Shown here in pieces: positions 6,571-11,164 of a stretch of DNA of 11,164 nucleotides (position 1 is its first letter; every line of letters begins with the position of its first letter). Below the pieces are notes generated by a model. It was not told the origin of the DNA. It worked only from the letters and a program-made list of their open reading frames with translations, and ran no database searches. Source of the DNA: Methanospirillum hungatei (GTDB taxonomy: Archaea > Halobacteriota > Methanomicrobia > Methanomicrobiales > Methanospirillaceae); NCBI RefSeq assembly GCF_020216685.1, contig NZ_JAIWNS010000178.1:1-11164 (forward strand). Reading direction: 5' to 3'. A program made the position numbers and the translations under genes.

Positions 6571-8321
6571 GGGGAAGAACCGCATTTTTCCGACTCTTCA
6601 AAGTTATTATCCCACAGATACCGATCATAAGTCTGGGAGTTCTCGCTGAGATTCTGAAATACGGGGTAACCCTTCTTATCGGGTTATTGGGTGTCGATCT
6701 GTTACGGATGGCACGGGAAGGAGCGGATCCTTCAGTTCTTATCCCCATCGGGGTGCTCATCTGTATTCTGGCGGTTTCCAGAGGAGTGTTTGGATACCTG
6801 AGCCCATATCTCTGCCATATCGGTGCATACCGGCTGCTTGCAGATCTTCGGGACCAGTTCTACCGCATCATAGAACCACTTGCTCCTGCAATACTGATGC
6901 ATCGCCGAACCGGTGATATGGTTTCTGTTGCCGGGAATAATATTGAAACGCTGGAACTCTTCTTTGCTCATACTATCGCTCCGCTGATAACTGCAATCGT
7001 CATCCCCATCCTGGTCTTTGTATCGCTCTTTTCTATCCATCCACATATCGCAGTAATATATGGAATCTTCACGATCCTGATACTTACTCTTCCAAGTCTT
7101 GCAATGTCTTTGAATAACGAACGGGGGGAGTGGCTTCGTGTGCTGGTTGGCGATATCCATGCATTTCTCATTGACAGTGTGCAGGGGATTCGGGAGATCC
7201 TTGCATTCTCACGTTCATCATTCAGATATAATCAGGTAATGGACCTGAATGATGCCTACCAGGAAGAGTACGGCGTATATGTTCAAAAGAATTCGATTAT
7301 TACCGCGATATACATTCTGCTCCTTTCCGGAGGAATAATTTCACTCCTGGCAGACTCGTCACTCCTGACTGTTGCAGGATCTATCGATCCACTTTACCTT
7401 CCGATTGTAGTCTTATTTGCTTCAGTAGGGTTCAGCTCGATGGCGAATGTCATTGAAATATCAAAACAACTCGGTCTGACCCTTGCCGGGGCAAAACGAC
7501 TCTATGACCTGATGGACTTAAAGCCCCATGTTACTGAACCTGAACAGCCTGTCTGTCCAGACGAGTTTCAACCGTCGATCTCGATTGATGGTGTTTCATT
7601 CCGGTATTCTGATACAGATGTTGATGTTTTACAGGATATCTCATTTGATGTTTTACAGGATATCTCATTTGATGTTCCCATGGGAAAGACCGTTGCTCTC
7701 GTAGGCATGACAGGAGCAGGGAAGACAACGATTGCACATCTGATCATGCGATTCTGGGATCCTGTTCAGGGAATTATCCGGGTTGGAGGGTATGATATCC
7801 GTACCCTCTCCCTTTCATATCTCCGGAATATGGTGGCGATGGTTACGCAGGATATTTTCCTCCTCAACACTTCTATCATGGAAAATATCAGGCTTGGCCG
7901 GGCTGATGCATCAGACGGAGAAGTGATGGCAGCCGCTTTGTTTGCCCGGATTCATGAGTTTATCTGTTCTCTTCCGAATGGATACCATACGATAGTCGGT
8001 GAACGGGGAATCAGACTATCCGGAGGTGAACGACAACGAATCGCCATAGCACGGGCTGTTTTGAAAAATGCACCCATATTGATCATGGATGAAGCAACTT
8101 CCGCCCTAGATACCTGTACAGAACTTGAGATACGAGAGGCTATGAAGGAATTAAGTATGGGAAGAACGGTGCTCATTATCGCCCACCGTCTTTCCACTAT
8201 CATGCATGCCGACCAGATTCTGGTCCTCAGGGAAGGAAAGATAGTTGAACGGGGAACACATGAGGAATTAATCCGATTAAACCAGGTATATACCTCTTTG
8301 ATCAAGGCACAGGAGATCTGA
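6567..8321 (+). CDS. CydC-like ABC exporter half-transporter, pair A subunit 2
   Basis: A 584-residue exporter-fold subunit, presumably the partner of the product of 4735-6570, whose stop it overlaps by 4 nt; GGGAGGGAG precedes the ATG. The membrane domain fills roughly residues 15-300. The segment EPLAPAILMHRRTGDMVS followed by NNIETLELFFAHTIAP resembles the CydC branch. ATPase motifs are A-loop Y347, Walker A GMTGAGKTT (380-388), Q428, LSGGE (484-488), D508/E509 (DEATSALD) and H540, so the catalytic residues are intact. Between the A-loop and Walker A an exact 24-bp tandem duplication repeats the eight residues DVLQDISF. The spacing Y to G is therefore 33 residues, against 24 in both CydD-like paralogues here. 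This lengthens the strand region that normally follows the A-loop. The frame is kept, but whether the protein folds and works normally is unknown. Confidence 0.85.
   Translation: MRGRTAFFRLFKVIIPQIPIISLGVLAEILKYGVTLLIGLLGVDLLRMAREGADPSVLIPIGVLICILAVSRGVFGYLSPYLCHIGAYRLLADLRDQFYRIIEPLAPAILMHRRTGDMVSVAGNNIETLELFFAHTIAPLITAIVIPILVFVSLFSIHPHIAVIYGIFTILILTLPSLAMSLNNERGEWLRVLVGDIHAFLIDSVQGIREILAFSRSSFRYNQVMDLNDAYQEEYGVYVQKNSIITAIYILLLSGGIISLLADSSLLTVAGSIDPLYLPIVVLFASVGFSSMANVIEISKQLGLTLAGAKRLYDLMDLKPHVTEPEQPVCPDEFQPSISIDGVSFRYSDTDVDVLQDISFDVLQDISFDVPMGKTVALVGMTGAGKTTIAHLIMRFWDPVQGIIRVGGYDIRTLSLSYLRNMVAMVTQDIFLLNTSIMENIRLGRADASDGEVMAAALFARIHEFICSLPNGYHTIVGERGIRLSGGERQRIAIARAVLKNAPILIMDEATSALDTCTELEIREAMKELSMGRTVLIIAHRLSTIMHADQILVLREGKIVERGTHEELIRLNQVYTSLIKAQEI
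7623..7670 (+). repeat. Exact 24-bp tandem duplication inside an ABC ATPase domain
   Basis: Two identical 24-bp units (7623-7646 and 7647-7670) are joined head to tail, flanked on each side by a further GATGTT (7617-7622 and 7671-7676). Each unit encodes DVLQDISF in frame. The lack of any difference between the units suggests a recent slippage or recombination event, or an assembly artefact. The short GATGTT flanks are a plausible seed for slippage. Confidence 0.95.
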
Positions 8322-8615
8322 CATGATGCTTTTGTTTGAAACATACACCTGGTGCAATGGACGACCAAATGAGGGAGATGTGTGAGAATTGGGTATTCTG
8401 AAAAATGCGTTCAGCGATGTCTCATCACTGGAATATCCATTATGAGAAAGGAAAAGATGAAAAGAAATTGTAAATCTGATAACCAGGATCGGCATTCTGA
8501 AAAATTAATCCGAAATATTAGATATTGTCACCGGGACTGGCCTTTTCTTCTTTCATTATCCTTAAATGGAAACGAATGGAATTGCAGGTAAAATTTTTAA
8601 AGGAATTATTTAATT
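8322..8615 (+). other. 294-nt spacer between the two exporter pairs
   Basis: This is the only sizeable break in the plus-strand gene string. It is more AT-rich than its neighbours and holds no recognisable gene. Candidate promoter elements for pair B are CTTAAAT (8561-8567), which would give a leader of about 25 nt, AAATATTA (8513-8520), and TTTTTAAA (8594-8601), very close to the ATG at 8616. Pyrimidine-rich stretches at 8331-8336 and 8541-8554 could be weak terminators. A 12-nt direct repeat, ATTCTGAAAAAT, occurs at 8395-8406 and 8494-8505. Two short reading frames with plausible ribosome-binding sites also lie here (8323-8385 and 8382-8591). Confidence 0.5.
8382..8591 (+). CDS. Doubtful small basic, cysteine-containing protein
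   Basis: A 69-codon frame from GTG 8382 to a TAA at 8589-8591, with GGGAG at 8373-8377 upstream. The product would be basic and hold five cysteines (C9, C13, C30, C49, C68), with no signal peptide, clear membrane helix or family motif that I recognise. Codon choice is AT-richer than in the flanking genes, which argues against it. It could equally be chance or a decayed fragment. In its favour are its in-line position between coupled genes and a 4-nt overlap with the 20-codon frame before it. Confidence 0.2.
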   Translation: MRIGYSEKCVQRCLITGISIMRKEKMKRNCKSDNQDRHSEKLIRNIRYCHRDWPFLLSLSLNGNEWNCR

Positions 8616-10442
8616 ATGGTAGAATTACTGAAAGATGATAATATCTCATTGATATCTTGGCTCACCACTGCTCTTTTTGACCGGAGAATTTTCCATCTGG
8701 CAGAAGGGATGAGTCAGAGTATGGCAGTTACAACCTTTGCCGGACTAATCAGTTCAGGAACGAATATTGGCATGCTCTTTCTGGTAAGTATGCTCATCGC
8801 CGGGGTTATGAATGGAGATCCTTTGATGAGCCTTGCTCCGGTCATCGGTGGTATGATCCTTCTTTTCATGATACGGGGCGGTGCAGAAGCCCTCCGGGAT
8901 ATTTCTGCACAAAGAACATCGGACCTGATGAAACTCTCGGTTCGCACACGAGTCTATGAACACCTGCTCAGGCTCGGGCCGGCATACACAGAACATAAAA
9001 GTTCCGGCTCTGTTGCTGCAACAATAGCCGACGGGGTTGATACCCTTGAGCAATATGTCGGGTTTTTTATTCCCTGTCTGGTCCTGTGTTTTGTCGTGCC
9101 AGGTATTCTTTTTGTTGCATTCTCCGTTATGCTGGACCTTCCGGTAGCACTCATCCTTCTCGTATTTGTTCCGCTTGTTCCCTTTTCGGTAGCCATGTCA
9201 TATAAACTCTCATGGAATGAAAAACTGGACATCTGGCGGGATTACCATGACCTGAGTTCATATTATGCAGAAAGTCTGCAGGGACTGACCACTCTGAAGA
9301 TGTTTGGTCTCAGTGACCATCGTGCCGGATTACTGCATAAAAAAGCACAAAAATTGCAGGAAACATACATTAAAGCCCTTAAAATATTTTTTGGGGTTCA
9401 TTATGTCTGTGATGTTGTTCCATACCTGGGGTATGGGCTTGCCCTTTTGTATGCCTGTATTCAGTTTTCATATGGAAAATTCGGCATTGAAGGGGTCATG
9501 ACCGTACTCCTTGTCGGACCAATCTTTTATGAACATGTAATCGCACTTAGCCAGCATTTCCATAACAGCCTGTATGGAAAACGGGCACTTGATACCCTGG
9601 AGAAAATAATGGAAGAAGAACCAGTGGTATCAGCTCCGGTTATCCCGGTTTCTGTTCACCGGACACCACCTCCGGCTGTCAGGTTCAATGACGTTTCGTT
9701 CTCATATGAAACGGGCCGTGAGGTTTTAAAAAATCTGACATTTGACGTAAAATCCGGTGAAACTGTTGCCCTGGTCGGAACTTCAGGAGTTGGGAAAAGT
9801 ACGGTTATCGATCTTCTCTACCGGTTTCATGATCCCCAGAAAGGGAGCATATATCTTGATGACACTCCGATTCATTCATTTCCACTTACCCAGCTTCGGG
9901 AACAGTTCTCCCTGGTTTCACAGGAGACGTACCTTTTTTATGATACTATCCGGAATAATCTCCTTATCGGAAATCCTGCAGCGGGGGAATCTGATATTAT
10001 TGCAGCAGCAAATGCAGCCAATATTCATGATTGGATAACCGGGCTTCCTGAAGGATATGATACCATAACCGGTGAGCGGGGAAACCGGCTCTCAGGTGGA
10101 GAAAAGCAACGGATTGCAATAGCACGGGCAATTCTGAAGAATTCACCTGTTCTTCTCCTTGATGAGCCCACTTCCAGCATTGATGCCGGGAGCGAGAAAC
10201 TAATCCAGAATGCTTTGGATAAACTATGCAAAGACCGGACTGTTCTTGTCATTGCTCACCGGTTATCCACAATAAAAAGGGCAGATCGGATCATGGTTAT
10301 GGATGAAGGACGAATTGTTGAGACCGGAACCCATGAAGAACTGCTCAAGTCTGGCGGTCATTATGCCCGACTGGTTCAGGCCCAGCTGCGAATGCTTGAA
10401 TCTGCTCCTGTAGGGGGAGATATTGTAGGGGGTGCAGAATGA
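8616..10442 (+). CDS. CydD-like ABC exporter half-transporter, pair B subunit 1
   Basis: A 608-residue exporter-fold subunit that is a clear paralogue of the 4735-6570 product. For example, in the segment LGPAYT...LEQYV 19 of 29 residues are identical, and WRDY..LSSYY.ESLQGL.TLK.F is conserved. The membrane domain covers about residues 35-320. ATPase motifs are A-loop Y364, Walker A GTSGVGKST (388-396), Q436, LSGGE (492-496), D516/E517 (DEPTSSID) and H548, all intact. It lacks any extra repeat between the A-loop and Walker A. The ATG follows a weak AAAGGA (8599-8604), and a promoter of its own in the preceding spacer is likely. Its stop overlaps the next gene by 4 nt, so the two products probably form a heterodimer. 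Substrate is unknown, with the same alternatives as for pair A; divergence from pair A may mean a different cargo. Confidence 0.85.
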   Translation: MVELLKDDNISLISWLTTALFDRRIFHLAEGMSQSMAVTTFAGLISSGTNIGMLFLVSMLIAGVMNGDPLMSLAPVIGGMILLFMIRGGAEALRDISAQRTSDLMKLSVRTRVYEHLLRLGPAYTEHKSSGSVAATIADGVDTLEQYVGFFIPCLVLCFVVPGILFVAFSVMLDLPVALILLVFVPLVPFSVAMSYKLSWNEKLDIWRDYHDLSSYYAESLQGLTTLKMFGLSDHRAGLLHKKAQKLQETYIKALKIFFGVHYVCDVVPYLGYGLALLYACIQFSYGKFGIEGVMTVLLVGPIFYEHVIALSQHFHNSLYGKRALDTLEKIMEEEPVVSAPVIPVSVHRTPPPAVRFNDVSFSYETGREVLKNLTFDVKSGETVALVGTSGVGKSTVIDLLYRFHDPQKGSIYLDDTPIHSFPLTQLREQFSLVSQETYLFYDTIRNNLLIGNPAAGESDIIAAANAANIHDWITGLPEGYDTITGERGNRLSGGEKQRIAIARAILKNSPVLLLDEPTSSIDAGSEKLIQNALDKLCKDRTVLVIAHRLSTIKRADRIMVMDEGRIVETGTHEELLKSGGHYARLVQAQLRMLESAPVGGDIVGGAE

Positions 10443-11164
10443 CTCAAGCAACACCACTTCAGCAATTAATCAGGCTGAGCGGCCTTGTGAAATCCCATCT
10501 CCGCCTTCTTGCAGCGGGAATGATCTGTGATGCGACAAAGCAACTGATTACGATCGGGATTGGTCTTTTGGGTGTTTTTCTCATCTATACTGCAAAAGAA
10601 CAGAGCAACGCTTCCGCTCTTCTTCCAATAGGAGGAGCGATCCTGATTCTTGCCCTTGCACGGGGAGTTTGCGGGTACTTCGGGCCATATCTTAATCATA
10701 TTGCAGCATTTCATGTATTATCAGATCTCCGGAATCAGTTATACCGGAAAGTAGATCCACTTGCTCCTGCTATCTTTATCTCCCGGAGAACCGGCGATCT
10801 TGTTTCGGTAGCGATTAATAATATCGAAATACTGGAACTCTTTTTTGCTCATACGCTGACCCAGATTGTTGTTGCAGTTCTGGTGCCGTTGATTGTTCTC
10901 TGTGGCCTTTTGTTTATTCATCCGTCACTTGCAGGAATTCTTCTGATATTCCTTATTATGACGGCTCTTATTCCGACTCTTGCTATCAGGATGAATGAAA
11001 AGAAAGGAGATCATCTCAGGCTGTTCCTTGCCAACATGGGGAGTTTTCTCATCGACAGCGTCCAGGGTATATGGGAAATCCTTGCATTTGGAAGAGGAAA
11101 AGACAGACTTGAGGCAATAATCCGGATGGTTCTGGAATACCGGAAAGAACAGCGGTCATATGTC
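10439..11164 (+). CDS. CydC-like ABC exporter half-transporter, pair B subunit 2 (partial, runs off right edge)
   Basis: The first 242 codons of a gene that starts at ATG 10439 inside the stop of the preceding gene (ATGA overlap), with GGGGGTG upstream. The frame is open to the last base of the window. The visible part is most of a membrane domain, with hydrophobic helices around residues 20-50, 60-85, 135-157 and 160-182. It closely matches the 6567-8321 product: DLRNQLYR, DPLAPAIF, RRTGDLVSVA, NNIEILELFFAHT and FLIDSVQGIWEILAF all align with counterparts there, placing it in the CydC-like branch. The ATPase domain, expected next, lies outside the window, so catalytic competence cannot be judged. 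It presumably pairs with the 8616-10442 product. Confidence 0.85.
   Translation, partial: MTQATPLQQLIRLSGLVKSHLRLLAAGMICDATKQLITIGIGLLGVFLIYTAKEQSNASALLPIGGAILILALARGVCGYFGPYLNHIAAFHVLSDLRNQLYRKVDPLAPAIFISRRTGDLVSVAINNIEILELFFAHTLTQIVVAVLVPLIVLCGLLFIHPSLAGILLIFLIMTALIPTLAIRMNEKKGDHLRLFLANMGSFLIDSVQGIWEILAFGRGKDRLEAIIRMVLEYRKEQRSYV

Noticed and set aside
6732..7171. 142-codon and 67-codon minus-strand frames within the CydC-like gene
   Set aside because: Although one is fairly long, both are antisense to an intact membrane domain and have low-complexity, charged translations with no family match that I recognise.
8395..8505. 12-nt direct repeat as a mobile-element target duplication or attachment site
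   Set aside because: The copies are 99 nt apart, AT-rich, and enclose no transposase, integrase or terminal inverted repeats, so chance or coding repetition is more likely.
8616..11164. Possible CydDC operon with cytochrome bd oxidase
   Set aside because: No cydA or cydB sequence occurs in the window, so a classical oxidase-assembly role is not supported; only subfamily resemblance is claimed.

Overview
The window looks like archaeal DNA, most likely from a methanogen of the Methanomicrobia (Methanospirillum-like). This is inferred from three things: AT-rich TATA-type promoter elements, oligo-T tracts instead of stem-loop terminators, and a periplasmic-binding protein with a dockerin module behind its signal peptide, an arrangement I associate with methanogen iron or corrinoid transporters. 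No rRNA, tRNA, CRISPR array or transposase was seen, and the taxonomic call is an inference.

Layout. On the minus strand lie an MFS efflux transporter of the fosmidomycin-resistance (Fsr) type (156-1361) and, upstream of it, a dockerin-containing FecB/BtuF-type substrate-binding protein (1399-2679). A short divergent promoter region (2680-2824) separates these from a long plus-strand gene string. That string is a FecCD/BtuC-type permease (best start 2825, not 2708), a FecE/BtuD-type ATPase (3907-4734), and then two successive pairs of full-length exporter-fold ABC half-transporters. Pair A is 4735-6570 plus 6567-8321. Pair B is 8616-10442 plus 10439 to beyond the right edge. In each pair the first gene resembles CydD and the second CydC, so the pairs look like tandem paralogous heterodimers.

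How the genes may work together. The binding protein, permease and ATPase form a complete type II importer for an iron complex, haem or corrinoid. The near-zero spacing from permease through pair A (7-nt overlap, abutting stop/start, 4-nt overlap) argues for one operon. The only real break is the 294-nt gap before pair B. Exporter-fold heterodimers beside a Fec-type importer suggest a joint role in handling iron, haem or a metallophore, or thiol export; the sequence does not decide which.

Points worth a second look are an exact 24-bp tandem duplication inside the ATPase domain of the second pair-A subunit, the duplicated CydDC-like pair itself, the dockerin insertion, and a small inverted repeat abutting the permease ribosome-binding site. 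I did not find convincing evidence of a wholly new system; the most unusual content is the combination and duplication of these transporters.
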